Source: Tricholoma matsutake (Eukaryota > Basidiomycota > Agaricomycetes > Agaricales > Tricholomataceae). From it: DNA of 64,000 nt. Shown in pieces: positions 9,691 through 21,743 of this stretch (position 1 is its first letter; every line of letters starts with the position of its first letter). Location of the stretch: positions 3,038,001 through 3,102,000 of the forward strand of contig AP026542.1 in NCBI GenBank assembly GCA_026075535.2, read 5' to 3'. Under the pieces are notes generated by a model that saw only the letters and a list, made by a program, of their open reading frames with translations, had not been told where the DNA came from and did not search any database. The position numbers and the translations under genes are program-made.

Positions 9691-11760
9691 TCTGCTTCTC
9701 CCAATGTCTGACTTCAGGTCCACCTCCCTGGCCAGCAGTATGTCACTTGGAATCAGAATGGCCAGCAGTCTATCCAGGAGGTCATCCAGCATGCTGCAGA
9801 GTGTGACACCACTCTCACTGGCTATTTCAAAGCTGATCAGCAGTATCCAGAGCTTGCACAGGATGTTCTCTATCAGGACTTTCCCTCAAAATTTGTGTGG
9901 GATCATAAAGGCCACAAGTGGAAACCCAGACAGAGAGGATTTGCTATTGGAAGGATGTACTACACTCAGCCTACTGCAGGTGAATGCTTCTACCTCAGGC
10001 TTCTTCTGACAGCTGTCAAGGGTGCAACATCATATGAAGATCTTCGCACTTTTCAGGGCAATGTCGCTCCCTTATTCAGAGAGGCATGTCTGGCACATGG
10101 GCTTTTGGAGAATGACCAAGAGTGGCTGCAGTGTTTGGAGGAGGCAAAGTCAATGGCAACAGGTCATCAGCTCTGCCAACTCTTTGTCACTATCCTTTGT
10201 AACTGCGCACCCTCTGATCCTGTCCAGCTTTGGAACACATACTGGCCTCACATCTGTAATGACCTGCGGTATCAGCTCCAGCACAACAATATCCGCATCA
10301 ACCCTACCAATGAAGATGTGCAGGATTATGGCCTCTACTTGATCAATCAGCTTCTCTTATCCTCTGGCAAATCTCTGACCAAGGATTGGCCATACATGCC
10401 TCAGATCACTCAGAATTGGGAAGCCTACCTTGGAAACCAGTTGATTGCAGAGCAGTGCAGATATGATGTTGTGGAGCAGGCTGAGCTGGCTGCACATAAT
10501 ATGGACACTTTCAATCCAGACCACAGAGCTGTCTTTGAGGAGATCATGCATGCAGTCAACAACAGAACTGGCCAGACCTTCTTCCTCCATGGTCCTGGTG
10601 GCACAGGGAAGACCTATGTGTACAACATTCTCTGCCATCAGCTTTGTTCTCAGGGCAAGATCATTCTCTGTATAGCATCATCTGGCATTGCTGCACTCTT
10701 GCTCAAAGGTGGCTCCACTTCTCATTCATGCCTCCAGATCCCTCTCATCATCAATGAGTCATCCACCTGCTCTATCTCCAGAGGTTCAATATGGGCAAAG
10801 CTGTTGCAGGAGACTGATTTGATCATTTGGGATGAGGCACTCATGCAGCATCATCATCTCCATGAAGCTGTCAACCACACTTTGAAAGACATTCTCCAAT
10901 CTGATCAACCCTTTGGTGGCATTCCTGTGGTTTTGGGGGTGACTTTCACCAGATCCTGCCTGTTATTGAGAGGGGTTCACAACCTCAGATTGTTGGTGCT
11001 TCCTTGCAGCGCTCTGTTTTTTGGCAGCATATCAAAGTTCTTCATCTCAAAATCAACATGCAATTGAACACAGATGATCTTCAAGAGCAAGAGTTTGCAA
11101 AGTGGCAGTTGGAGGTTGGAAAGAGGTCACACATATGATGGTGCCAACATCGAGCTTCCTGGTCATTTCAAATGTCTTGAAAACACTCTGGCTTCCCTCA
11201 TTGACACCATCTATCCTGGCATCTATGATCATGCTCAGCATCCTGATCAATACTTCTCACAGCAGATCATCCTGGCAAGCAAAAATGATAATGTCAATGA
11301 GTTGAACCATGACATTCTTCAGAGGTTCCCTGGAGAGGAGCGAGTTTTCCACAGTGCAGACTCTGTTGCAAACAATGAAAATGGAGAACTTCTGTATCCA
11401 CCAGAATACCTGAACTCAATAAACTGCTCAGGTCTACCTTTGGCACACCTGGCACTAAAGGTTGGATGCCCTGTTATGGTGCTTTGGAACCTGAACATTT
11501 CTGGAGGGGTCTGCAATGGTTCTCAAGGCATTTTGACTTGGATTCAGAATAGAGTGTTGGAGGTTCAGTTGATTACTGGAGATCATGCTGGAGAGAAGAT
11601 GTTTATTCCACAGATATGACTACAGCCAATTGAAGGACAACTCCCTTTCACACTGTCTTGACTCCAGTTTCCAGTTCAACTATGCTTTTCAATGTCAATC
11701 AACAAGTCCCAAGGGCAGTCAGTGCAGCATGAGGGATTACAGTGAGGTTACATAAAATGT
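9691..11760 (+). pseudogene. Helitron 1 Pif1-type helicase region
   Basis: The main open frame is 9895-11067. It contains the post-Rep region (RRGFAIGRMYY-like, YFLRLLL-like), then Walker A GPGGTGKT (10591-10614), an ASSGIAALLL motif, and Walker B IIWDEA (10822-10836). A one-base loss in the G5 run at 10935-10939 shifts the frame so that the expected GDFxQxLPV motif is read in another frame. A compensating shift near 11125 restores it for 11126-11619 (ELPGHFKCLENTL, PLAHLALKVGCPVMVL). After TGA at 11617-11619 the motif SINKSQGQS is still recognisable near 11690-11720. The C-terminus is replaced by unrelated repeat sequence. The helicase would unwind donor DNA during Helitron transposition. 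It is inactive here. Confidence 0.88.
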
Positions 11761-11995
11761 CAGATTGAACACTTCACCAGATGGAAAAGTGACCAGGAGT
11801 TTCACAACTTGGGTTATGGTGGAGTTACAAGTTCCATCAAATAGTTGGAGTCTGATCAGAGGAATGGTTTTGGTACTAAGTTGGTTGTCCCACACAAATG
11901 ATGAATCTAGGAAACAATGTGAGGAACCAGAGTCAATAAGAGTTCAGATTTTTAGGGAATGTTTGGAAAGGGATAGCAGGATGGTAAGGGATTCC

Positions 11996-12131
11996 AGATC
12001 AGAACACTTCAGATGTCAGATAGGAACACTTTCACTTCAAATGTCAGATCAGAACACTTCAAATGTCAGATTGTAACACTTTCACTTCAAATGTTGGATC
12101 AGAACACTTCAAATGTCAGATAGGCACACTA
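11996..12131 (+). repeat. 50-bp tandem repeat, 2.7 copies
   Basis: The unit is AGATCAGAACACTTCAAATG + TCAGATTGTAACACTTTCAC + TTCAAATGTC (50 bp). It starts at 11996 and 12046, with a partial third copy from 12096. Half-units share ACTTCAAATGT, so the array grew from a smaller repeat. It lies between the Helitron remnant and retrotransposon A. Confidence 0.9.
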
Positions 12132-12299
12132 TTACTTTGTTCTGTCTCTGCACTATTTTACCTAGGGATCACAATGCAGAACTGATTTCATGCTGATTGT
12201 TAGCTTATTGTATTGCGTGAGTTCTAACTTTCTAGTTCAAATTTACTATGATCAAAAACCAAGGTAGTGAAGTATAATGTGGATTTCTGGGAACTGGCT

Positions 12300-12849
12300 T
12301 CCTAAAATGAGGCTGCTCTTTGCGACTGGTATTTCTGCAGTCTTCGCCTCCATCTCCGCATAGAAGTCTTATGGGGGGGACGACCCAATACTCTAGCATC
12401 CCTACATCTTAAAGCCCAAGATGCTGACAACATCTATTGGACGCAGGAAGAAGAAACCTGCTTAGAAGCAAAAACTCTTGGGAATTCCACAAACCCAGGG
12501 AGAAAGGAATCCAAAGCTTCTCCTAGCTCCAATTCCAGCTCTAACACTCAGTCCAAACCCCAGCCCTTGTCCAGCACCAACTGCACAAGCCAATTCTTGT
12601 GTGGCAGCTCCTCTGGGGTTGAAGAACAACTTCCAGAGGGACAAGCCAAAAAACTCTATTTCTGTCAAGTTGGGGAAAGATGGTAAACTAACTGGAGATG
12701 AGCGTGAACACTGCATGAAAGAAGGACTTTGCCTCTACTGTGGCAAGAAAGGACATGGAGCTGGAAATTGTCCAAAGTCCAAAGCAGCCAAAGCTCATGC
12801 TGCAGCAGTCACCAAGTCCAAGCTGGACTCTGCAGACCCAAAAAAATAG
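12300..12849 (+). pseudogene. gag: Ty3/gypsy element A: Gag C-terminus with zinc knuckle
   Basis: The frame at 12478-12849 encodes a Pro-rich linker, then a stretch ending KLTGDEREHCMKEGLC. A nucleocapsid zinc knuckle CLYCGKKGHGAGNC (C-x2-C-x4-H-x4-C) follows, and a basic/Ala-rich tail. Weak frames upstream (12300-12470) look like degraded capsid sequence. The knuckle would bind the element's RNA. There is no LTR at its 5' side, and a stop ends the frame before protease. Confidence 0.85.
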
Positions 12850-12984
12850 TCTGCAACCCTTGGGAACATGCCATTGGGGCTGAGGGTTGTGTTGACCTTT
12901 CCCAACTGGCTGCTTACATCCATCTCAATGTGTCTGCTCTTTCTGATCCATACCAAAAGTGGATCCAACCATACTCCCTTGATG

Positions 12985-13518
12985 GGTGAATGACTATTGA
13001 CATTTAAATTGACTTACCATACCCAACAACTACCCCCTTCCACAGATTGATGACATTTTGGCAGAATGCACCAAAGGAAAGATCTGGGGCAAATAGATAT
13101 GACAAATTCTTTTTTTCAGACACTCATGCACCCTGACGACATAAAATACACCACTACACTTATGCTTTTCAGCCATGGGAGTAGGTTGTGATGCCCATGG
13201 GCATGCAAAACTCTCCTGCGACACATCAGAGGCAGGTCACACTATCTCTTGAGGATCTCATCGGGAAGATATGCCATGTATATCTGGATGATGTAATCAT
13301 CTGGTTGAACACACTCAAGGAGCACAAAACAAATGTGAATCTAGTACTGGAAGCATTTCGAAAAGCAGAACTGTATCATTCACTGAAAAAGTCAACACTT
13401 TTCACAACCAAAATTGACTTTCTGGGTCATCACATCTCAGCATGGGGCATTGAAGCAGACCAATTGAAAGTACTGCATATTCTCAACTGGCCAGCACCAA
13501 AAACTGTGAAACATGTTT
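12985..13518 (+). pseudogene. pol: Ty3/gypsy element A: reverse transcriptase fragment
   Basis: Fragments in changing frames read PLPQIDD-ILAECTKGKIW, GKIDMTNSFFQT-MHPDD, then PMGMQNSPATHQR and the catalytic box HVYLDDVIIW (Y-L-D-D near 13275-13300), followed by SLKKSTLF-KIDFLGHHIS. These are RT fingers, palm and connection motifs of Ty3/gypsy. Several frameshifts and stops are present. The coding sequence breaks off at about 13518 and resumes at about 14936. Confidence 0.85.
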
Positions 13519-14935
13519 GGTGTGGTAGGGTGACAAGACCTACTCGTCAACCCCACCCTTTTCCTATTTTCTCTCCAGTCTTGATATCTTGCCTACAGAG
13601 GGCCCTTTCAGTCTCTTTACTTGATTTTGATACAGTTCCTTCATGATTTGTGTCACTGACATTCTTCATTCTATTTTTACTTTCCAGATTACACAATTCT
13701 CCTCGATGAAGACACACCACCTGTGCGACGCATTAGTCACATGTTTGCTCACATTTCCCAGCTTCCTCAGCCTCTGCGTCGACAGCACAGCACCCATTCT
13801 GAAGGATCAGTACTTGGCATTTCATTTCATTTTTATTTTCCTTTTAGTCTTATTTTTGTACCTTAATACCTTGATGATCTGCAATGTCAAGCATCAACAT
13901 AATTTGGCCACCTAAAATCTGACTCGACAGGTCTAGTGTTAGGAAACCACCCCATTACCTAATAAAATTTCATTTTTATTTTATTATGTCGAATTACGCT
14001 ACATGATGCCAAATGACGCTACACTTTGATAGTGTGAGAATTTTATTATGCATGCATCAATATGTATGCGCATGTACAAGTGTGTTGGAACAACAATGTA
14101 CAATATATGTAACATAGTATATAAACCCTAAATATATGCCTAGGGGACCAGAGTTGTGTTCTCTTAGGTATTCCACCTATGCTTTCAGTGTGAAAGGCCT
14201 TTGTCAGCAAACTCACCTATCAATAACCCCTCGCATCAAAACCATCAGTTCCCCCATCATGTGCGTGGATCCTGCCCCCTTCTTGTAGAGAGAACCTGCA
14301 TGGTCTTAGCTAGCAGATAGTGGGTGTCACCCTAACATCTAGCAACTGGATGGTAGGGTTGAGAGGTCGCATTTGAGTGCTCTCCGCACTTGCTGGGTGC
14401 ACAAGTTGCATCCCGCAAATAGAGAGTCTCAACAACAAACCTTTCCCTGAGTAATTCCCAGCCTGTGAAACCCCAAGACAAGGACCCGACACTGCCAATC
14501 TGATGTCACCCACCTTGCAAACCATAGCTTTATTTCAAATTCTATCAATACTCCTCAAAATGGACACTTCCCTTTCTTTTTAGTTTCTCTTCTTGATGTT
14601 TGGTCCTGTCAATGCAAGACAATGTGTGTGACATCATAGCTACCTTGTTTGTATTTAGGTGTCCTCCCACCTGTCAAATAGAGAAAAATTCCTTCTTCCT
14701 CCCACTTTTTCATGCCCTCCATCTAAGTTATTCCTTAAAGTCAACTAAGTCTCTCAAGTTTCTACACACCAAGGTGTAGATTATAAGCTAAGTATTCAAG
14801 TTACCCATTGAATCCCTTCTCCCCCTGCTCTTATTTTCCCCTGATCTCCAAGATCATGCTTACCTCTTTCTTCGCGACATGACGACCATCGTCAATGAAC
14901 TCCCAGTAGACCATCTACCCTGCCACATCGGCAAT
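13519..14935. mobile_element. Insertion inside element A, class unknown
   Basis: This 1.4-kb block separates RT (ending PKTVKHV) from the next pol motif (FLGLVHYI). Its ends carry short imperfect inverted sequence: TGTGGTAGGGT at about 13522 and ACCCTGCCACA at about 14917. Within it, 13690-13830 gives a frame DYTILLDEDTPPVRRISH, and 14080-14180 has TGTTGGAAC followed by TATAAACCC, reminiscent of an LTR promoter. Target duplication is unclear. It may be a composite of two insertions. No transposase is visible. Confidence 0.5.
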
Positions 14936-15570
14936 TCCTGGGCTTAGTCCATTACATTGCTACTTTCCTCCCCTCATTAGCCGAGTACACTGCCATCCTC
15001 ACACCACTCACTCAAAAAGAGTGTAACAACAACTTCCCTACATGGACATGCAATCACCAAGTGGCATTCGACAACATAAAGTGACTGGTCATCAGGTGTG
15101 ATTGTTTGACAACAATTGACCATGAGAACCCCAGTGACAAAAAGATCTTTGTGACATGTGATGTGAGCAAAAGGCAAACAGGTGTGCTGTACTCTCATTT
15201 GGAGAGACCTGGGAATCAGCTTGACTGGTCGCATTCGAAAGCCATCAGATGAACAGTGCAGAACACAACTACCCTGTTCACGAGCAAGAAATGCTTGCAA
15301 TCATGAGAGCATTGAAGAAGTGGCGAGTAGACTTACTTGGATCACATATTCACATTTGCACCGATCACAAGACATTACAGAACTTTGACTTTCAGCAAGA
15401 CCTACACAATGGCAGGCTTGTTGGATGGAATACCTCTCACAATATGAGTACAGTATAACTTACATTAACGGAGACCAGAACACCATAGCAGATGTGCTAT
15501 TGAGACTCCCTGATTCTGTAGATGCAAACACACCTCCCATCATTGTCTCTGCAATCTTTTCAATTCAATC
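14936..15570 (+). pseudogene. pol: Ty3/gypsy element A: RT connection and RNase H
   Basis: The motif FLGLVHYIATFLPSLAEYTA is followed by LTPLTQKE, the usual join between RT and RNase H. IFVTCDVSKRQTGVL (RNase H start) follows, then NYPVHEQEMLAIMRALKKWR and HICTDHKTLQNF, which carry the RNase H Glu and Asp motifs. Internal stops and frame changes occur. Next comes QYEYSITYINGDQNTIADVLLR (last RNase H motif). Confidence 0.85.
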
Positions 15571-16509
15571 AGGTCCAAAACTTATCATGTGGATAAAGAA
15601 TGGATATTGTACAGACCCCTGGTGTCTGGGTATGCTCGATGACCTAAAGCAAGGCATGTTGGACAACAAACTAAAAATATCCCTCAAACATGGCCTGCTT
15701 TTTATCGGTGACAGACTTGTAATTCCAAAGTACAAGAACCTCCAGGAGGGACTGTTCCAGCTGGCCATGACAACCTCGGGCATTTCCGAGCAGAAAGTTT
15801 GTATGCTAACCTCCGGAACAAATTTTTTTGGCCAAACATGAGAAGAGACCTGGCACAAGGTTACATACCGGGGTGCATGGACTGCCAATGTAACAAATCA
15901 ACCACATTGAAATCCCCTGGACCCCTTCATCTGTTACCGGTACCTGACAAACAATTTGACTTGGTAGCTATTGACTTCATAGGGCCGCTCCCAAAAGATG
16001 ATGATTTCAACACAATAGTAACAATGACCAACCGCCTGGGTGTGGACACTCAGATTGCACCTTGCAAGGCAGACATAACAGCAGAAGATTTTGCATTCCT
16101 CTTTTTTGACAAATGGTATTGTGAGAATGGATGCCCACTAGAGATCATAAGTGACTGCAACAAACTCTTTGTTTCCAAATTCTGGTGAGTGCTGATGAAA
16201 CTCATGGGGATTGACCATAAGCTGTCGACGTCTTACCACCCACAACAGATGGATCATCAGAATGATCAAACAAAACAGTGGTCCAATGCCTGCAATTCCA
16301 TGTGGAACATTGTCAAGACCAATTCCTCTGACTGGATTTCCAATCGTTTCTGCTGCTGCCTTGCAACACTGCCCACCTCCTATCAGCAGCACTGCCTAGA
16401 GGCAAAATTCCCTCATTTCCAATTAGATGAAACAGTTTCAGGAATTGCCTTGGAGGCCAGTTTGCAAATTATCACAGCCTCGGAAACTTCGATTGCCTCT
16501 GACCTTTAG
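15571..16509 (+). pseudogene. pol: Ty3/gypsy element A: integrase
   Basis: The frame contains the zinc-binding region (around NLRNKFFWPNMRRDL and GCMDCQCNKS). The catalytic core follows, with first Asp in VAIDFIGPLP, second Asp in EIISDCNKLF, and the third-acid region HPQQMDHQND, where the usual Glu position reads Asp. A TGA at 16186-16188 interrupts after KFW, where family members have Arg. After 16509 the sequence is A/T-rich and no LTR is visible. Integrase would insert cDNA into the genome. This copy is dead. Confidence 0.82.
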
Positions 16510-16857
16510 TATTTAAGCTAGCTACTTTTTTCTGTATTGCCAGTTTGTAAATCAACAAAGTCACTCAATTAATCCCACTCTAATTTCACTCCAATTCATC
16601 TCTTAAGTCCTCCTCAAACTTTTACTTGTCCTCTCCGGAAAACCTCCAGACCTCCGATCCTCCCCTCTCACCTTATCTAAAATTAGGACACTTGATGAGG
16701 AGAAGGGCACAGCTTCTTACAAGCTGAAGCCAAGTCCTTTCCATCCCAAAGCCCTCGCCTCGGAATTCTATCAGAATCCCACTCCTATCTGACTCTCCCC
16801 TTTCAACTTCTACAGTCCAGGTACAACTGGAAATCCGATGTCTCCTTCCTAGGGCAC

Positions 16858-16969
16858 AGCATGGGTATGGGTAACACCATGTGTTTCCGGTCATGGGTAT
16901 GCACAGGTATGGGATTGCCATACCCAGGCAACACCATACCCTTTTCCACGGTGTTATGGGTATGTGCAG
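16858..16969. repeat. GGTAT-rich palindromic mini-repeat (copy 2)
   Basis: Begins near CATGGGTATGGGTAACACC and contains TCATGGGTATGCACAGGTAT, then GGCAACACCATACCC and a final GTTATGGGTATGTGCAG. It matches the block at 63545-63655 in order of motifs and borders directly on the LTR at 16970. Confidence 0.7.
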
Positions 16970-17976
16970 TGATAGGTCCACTATGGCAGCAGAGCTCTGA
17001 AATCAAGATATCACAATCGGACACCACCTTCCTAAAGTTCTACAATTTCGTGAATGCTTACAAACGCCTACAAATGCACCAAACAACCAAACAACACTTC
17101 AAAATGTTTCAAAAGACTTCGAATCATTTTGAATGACTTTGGCTGCCGTATTCCTATCATACTGAGCCTCAAACACATGCACCCACCATTACACACACTA
17201 ACACATCGCGTTCCCGCCACCACAAACACAAAGAAACACAACGGCTAGCAACTTAGCATGCATAGAGGCATTTTTCGACATATTCATGATTTATTGGAAC
17301 CACAAGACAAGGAGTTTTGATATATCATGTATATGGCATGTTTTTTCTTATCATTATCTCATTTACTTTGTGATTTTGACACCTTGTTCACTGCCTCACA
17401 TTTACCACATGTTTAGCCTCATGGCCTTTTACCTTATTAGTACTATCTCTCTAAAACATATATAGTTTGGTGTATTTACTGTTGACAGAGTCAGAAAATT
17501 GTCTTCTCACATCGCCTATCATCAGACTTAAGGGTTTAAACTCTTGAGTTTTAGCTCAGTCTTTGCCCAAACTCACTCAAAGTATTCTGTGAACTACGTC
17601 GTTTCGCCACATCGACTCTCAAAATTCTCGTCACATCGCCTATCTGTTGTGTCATCATCTCTTACTTCGCTTTCAGCTATTGTCATCATCTCCTGAATTT
17701 GTGAGACCATTTTGGAGATTCTCAAACTTCTCTACATCACTGCTAAACTTTTGCATATTGTTTCAGAATGCTTCGTAGTGTTTCATGTTACTTCGGATGG
17801 CTTTGCAGAACTTTGCACAGTCTAATATGGCTTTGCAACATTGTACAGTACATTTACCAGCCTTTGGATAATGCGGTGATATTCAGTACCACCTCATAGC
17901 CTTTCTCTGACTCATGTAATATCTCCTAAGACCTGTTTAGGTGGTTTTAGTTGAGTTTCTGGGTTGAGCATCATCA
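16970..17976 (+). mobile_element. 5' LTR of Ty3/gypsy element B
   Basis: Begins TGATAGGTCCACTATGG and ends GGTTGAGCATCATCA (TG...CA ends, 1,007 bp). It is the inverted counterpart of the solo LTR at 7471-8458. Immediately downstream is a primer-binding-like sequence, and gag follows on the + strand, so this is a 5' LTR. The LTR is unusually long for a fungal Ty3 element. Confidence 0.88.
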
Positions 17977-17977
17977 T

Positions 17978-17998
17978 TCTGGAGCCCACCGCGAGGGG
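17978..17998 (+). promoter_or_regulatory. Putative primer-binding site of element B
   Basis: TCTGGAGCCCACCGCGAGGG lies one base after the LTR. A TGG start directly after an LTR is the standard position for pairing with a tRNA 3' CCA end. Which tRNA it is cannot be settled here. Confidence 0.55.
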
Positions 17999-18314
17999 TT
18001 TCTGAATCATTTCATCACCTAATCCATCTAGAATCTCCTGGCTTAGGCCAACCCAAGCCAGAAACCTCCGAATCGACACTCGCCATGCCTTCGAATCTCT
18101 CGAACAATCGGGAGATATCCTAATTCCAGTATCCAAAGCAGAATCGACACATCATCGACTATTTCCCTCACCCATTCCATCATCTTCATCTTCATCTTCA
18201 TCTTCTACTTCTTCATCCTCAGCTTCTAGCGCTTCATTCATCTTTCCAAATACATCGACACCACTACCATCTATCACCCAAGTCCTAACCCCTACCCCAA
18301 GAGCTATCGCACTC

Positions 18315-18800
18315 ATGACTACACAAGCTACTATGCCAGCTCGTGGTCACTCCACAGCTCCGAAGTTCGATCCTACTCAGCCTTGAGAACTTTGGTGATA
18401 TTTTAACAAACTCAAAATGCTGTTTCTAACATGTGGAATTATTGATTCCAAAGATATGAAGAAGCATGCCTGTCGATACGTCAACATTGATACCTCCAAA
18501 CTTTGGGAGTCAATCCCAGAGTATGATGCAGGGGTTTCATTCAATGAATTTTGCATAGCTATCCACAAGTTGTACCCTGGATCCGAAGACAACCACAAGT
18601 GGTCAATCGCCAATATGGATAAAGTGATCAGCAAACAACTTCACATTGGTATCTACAATGTGAACGAATTAGGATCATATTACAGGTCTTTCTACAATAT
18701 CACTAAGTTCCTCACCATGAAAAATCAACTTTTGGCAGCCAAACAAAGCAGAGCCTTTGTTTGCGGCTTTCAACCAGGATTATGGATGTGAATCGTGTGC
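18315..18800 (+). pseudogene. gag: Element B Gag (capsid region)
   Basis: The frame from ATG 18315 reads a short leader then STAPKFDPTQ, the usual start of Agaricomycete Ty3 Gag. In-frame TGA codons at 18384-18386 and 18396-18398 sit where relatives carry Arg (PRELRRYF-type). An open frame of 124 aa to 18791 follows (MLFLTCGIID, KHACRYV, LWESIPEYD, AIHKLYPGSE, YYRSFYNITKFL). Gag would form the virus-like particle. The two early stops and the TGA at 18789-18791 disable it. Confidence 0.8.
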
Positions 18801-18899
18801 CATCTAGAGCTTAAATTCCCCAACCACTACCCAGATGACCTCTATCCTCTTGATGACATTCATGCTGCTGCGAAATTTGTTTTAGCAGGTACTACATCA

Positions 18900-19811
18900 T
18901 CATGAACTCCCTCGGCCTCAACTTCGCAAGTCCCATCCTCATCCTTGGACTCAACCTCTATCCCTACTGCCTCTACATTGTCACCACAAATCAAAACAGA
19001 GGATTTATCAATGATTCTCAAGAAATTTGCGACCACTCTCATCACGGCCTTAACAGGAGCTCGACCCAACAATAACAACAACAATTCCCCCCATGTTAAT
19101 CAAGGGTTTTGCCAGGACCAACTCGAAAATTTAGTTTGTATTTTCTGCGGTCTTTTGGGACACTTCATTAGTGATTGTTTGGTCTGCCAAACATATATTA
19201 ACGACAGAAAGTGTAAGAAGAATGCCGAAGGAAAAGTTGTGCTTCTGAATGGACAGTTCACACCATGAAACATCCCTGGACATTGCATCAAAGATCACAT
19301 CGACGAATGGATTCGTCAAAACCCAGACATAAATATCGTCCCTGCCCTCATGTACGGTATTGCCCCTTCCCCCACTCCAGCTCCCACTCCTAGTGGAATC
19401 TACCAGATCACTGACATGAATACTGCAGCTGATATTTGTATCGCTCACTTAGAACAGGAATTATATGCATTACAAAGTGGCCGAAACTTCGCTCAACACA
19501 AACCCAGTCCAATCACAGCTCCTGTGGTTCAGCCATCGATTTCGTCCACGGCTCCATCAGCAGAACCAGTAGCCCTTCCCACTCCAACCGCCGCACCACC
19601 ATCTATATCCTCTACTGCAACCAATCCAGCTTCATCCAATATAGCACCATCAACAACTTTGCAGACGACTTCGAATTTGCAATCCATGCTGAATTTGCAA
19701 CCACTCGTAAGTTCACAACCCCTAATTCATCCTTATGCCACAGCTTCAGAGAACACTTACTTACCCCCTCACAAACAAAACTTCACCTCTACTAGTAAAG
19801 GTAAAGAATGA
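18900..19811 (+). pseudogene. gag: Element B Gag zinc knuckle and linker
   Basis: The frame at 18945-19268 ends in the zinc knuckle CIFCGLLGHFISDC (C-x2-C-x4-H-x4-C) followed by KVVLLNGQFTP. After a TGA at 19266-19268 the same family's linker continues through 19350-19811. It is rich in Pro, Ser and Thr and joins nucleocapsid to protease. Confidence 0.8.
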
Positions 19812-19832
19812 GATGGTCCTTCGTACCACACT

Positions 19833-20530
19833 GTGGCCCCCATTCAGAACGACACCATCGCTCAGGACATATTTTCACATTCGATGAAAACACCGATCGT
19901 CACTCTTACTATGGAAGAACTTCTTTCATTATCACCCAAAGTTCATATGAAATGGAAGGAACAGCTAACACCACGTCGTATTCTGAACCAGGATGGAAAC
20001 AACATGGGCCACCTAGTCAACGAAGAGGTACTTATGATCAATGACCCATACAAAACTTATATCAGCTCTCTTCAAATCAGCGACATTCCAAAACCCTTCA
20101 TCGCTGCGAAGGAATCTCACTTGATCAGATCAGTTCTGATGAATGTCAATGGTAAAAACCCTGTCGAAAGTGTAGTTGACCCGGGTTCTTCAATTATCGC
20201 TATGTCTGAAGAAGTCTGCCATGAACTAGGTCTTGCATATGATCCTTTCATCCACATTCCACTTCAATTGGCTAATGGTGGCATTGATGAAAGTCTAGGA
20301 CTAGCACGAAATGTTCCTTGCGAAGTTGGCACAATCACCATCTATATGCAGATTCATATAATCCGAAACCCTGCCTATGATGTCCTGCTTGGCCAACCCT
20401 TCAATGTAGTCACCAAAAGCGCCATCAAAAACTGGAGCAACAAATCTCAGACAATTACTATCTATGATCCCAACTCGACAAGATCATCTACTATCCCGAC
20501 CTTTCCTAGAGCCACAAAACGCCAAAAAGT
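19833..20530 (+). pseudogene. pol: Element B aspartic protease
   Basis: The open frame (to 20555) contains SVVDPGSSIIAMSEEVCHEL. The DPGSS segment occupies the position of the retropepsin D-T/S-G active site, with Pro between Asp and Gly. Later LLGQPFNVVTK is the C-terminal hydrophobic/Gly motif. Retropepsin would cleave Gag-Pol. The unusual DPGS is also common in Agaricomycete gypsy elements as I recall them, so it may be functional rather than a defect. Copy C has the same downstream sequence at 30698-30892. Confidence 0.82.
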
Positions 20531-20533
20531 AGT

Positions 20534-21743
20534 TTGCGAGGATTTTTGTTACTAGAGGATAATATTTCAGAGACTAAACAGTGCGCATTCATCATTTCTT
20601 TTGACCATTTACACTCTTCTATATTTATCGAACGCACTGCAAACATTCCCGACTTTGAATCCTTGCCTTCTTTGAACGCCACTACTACTTCGGATATTAT
20701 CGCCCATCTCTATTTGACAGCGAGTGAACAGTATGCTACATTTTTATCGGCCTCGATGGCTCCCTCTATGCCAGATTCATCCAGATATTCCACATCCTAT
20801 CTATCCTCCAACTCTCTATATCCTGCTTTTGCAGCCACTAAAAAGAAGTACAAGCCTGTCACATTGAAAGTATGACCAGTCATCACTGACCTGCCTGATC
20901 GATTTTGCATTACTCGCACAATAACAGGGAACCCTCAAAGAAATGCCAAAACTTAATCCTAAACCTCCAACATCTTTGCCATCTTCCCGATACAACCTCG
21001 AACAAAAAACAATTATTGATAATAATCATCCCAGCGATTTCCTTTGGCCAGAGGAGAGAAAACTCATGCACAATTTTATTCGAAATCACAAAACTGGTTT
21101 CGTGTGGACCAAACAAGAACGAGGAAGTTTTTGCCCCAACTTCTTCCCTCCAATTGAATTCCCAGTTATTCCACACACCCCATGGATTGAACAAAACATT
21201 CCTATCCCACCAGGGATTTACGAAGAGGTTTGCGCCATGCACAAGAAGAAAATAGAAGCAGGCATTTACAAACCATCGAACTTGTCTTATAGGTCGCGTT
21301 GGTTTTGTGTCACAAAGAAAGACGGCAAAGCGCTTTGCTCAGTCCACAGTCTCGAACAACTCAACAAAGTCACTATACAGCACTCAGGCATCGTTCCAAT
21401 CCCTGAACATCTGGCTGAACAGTTTGGAGGATGCACTTGTGGAGGAATGCTAGACCTCTATGTTGCCTTCGATGAATGAAAAGTAGCTGAATCATCTCAA
21501 GACCTGACTACATTTCAAATGCCTTTCGGAGCACTTCACATCATCACTTTACCCATGGGTTGGACCAACTCCATGCCCATCATGCACGACAATGTTTTGT
21601 TTATCCTACAACCCGAGATTCCCCATGTCATGATCCCCTACATTGATGATGCACCCATTAAAGGTCCAAAATCACACTACTCACTCCCAGGAGGAGGTTA
21701 CGAAACTATTTCGCAGAACCCAGGAATTCTACTCCTTCCCTGA
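20534..21743 (+). pseudogene. pol: Element B protease-RT linker and reverse transcriptase
   Basis: Frame 20534-20875 is the linker. RT runs from about 20943: the thumb-proximal segment PWIEQNIPIPPGIYEEV, then SRWFCVTKKDGKALCSVHS, and GGMLDLYVAFDE, followed by TGA at 21477-21479 where copy C has Arg. Next come TTFQMPFGALHIITLPMGWT and the catalytic box PYIDDAPIKGP (Y-I-D-D near 21637-21650). The sequence ends NPGILLLP at 21743. Everything from RT connection through integrase core is missing. Confidence 0.87.
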
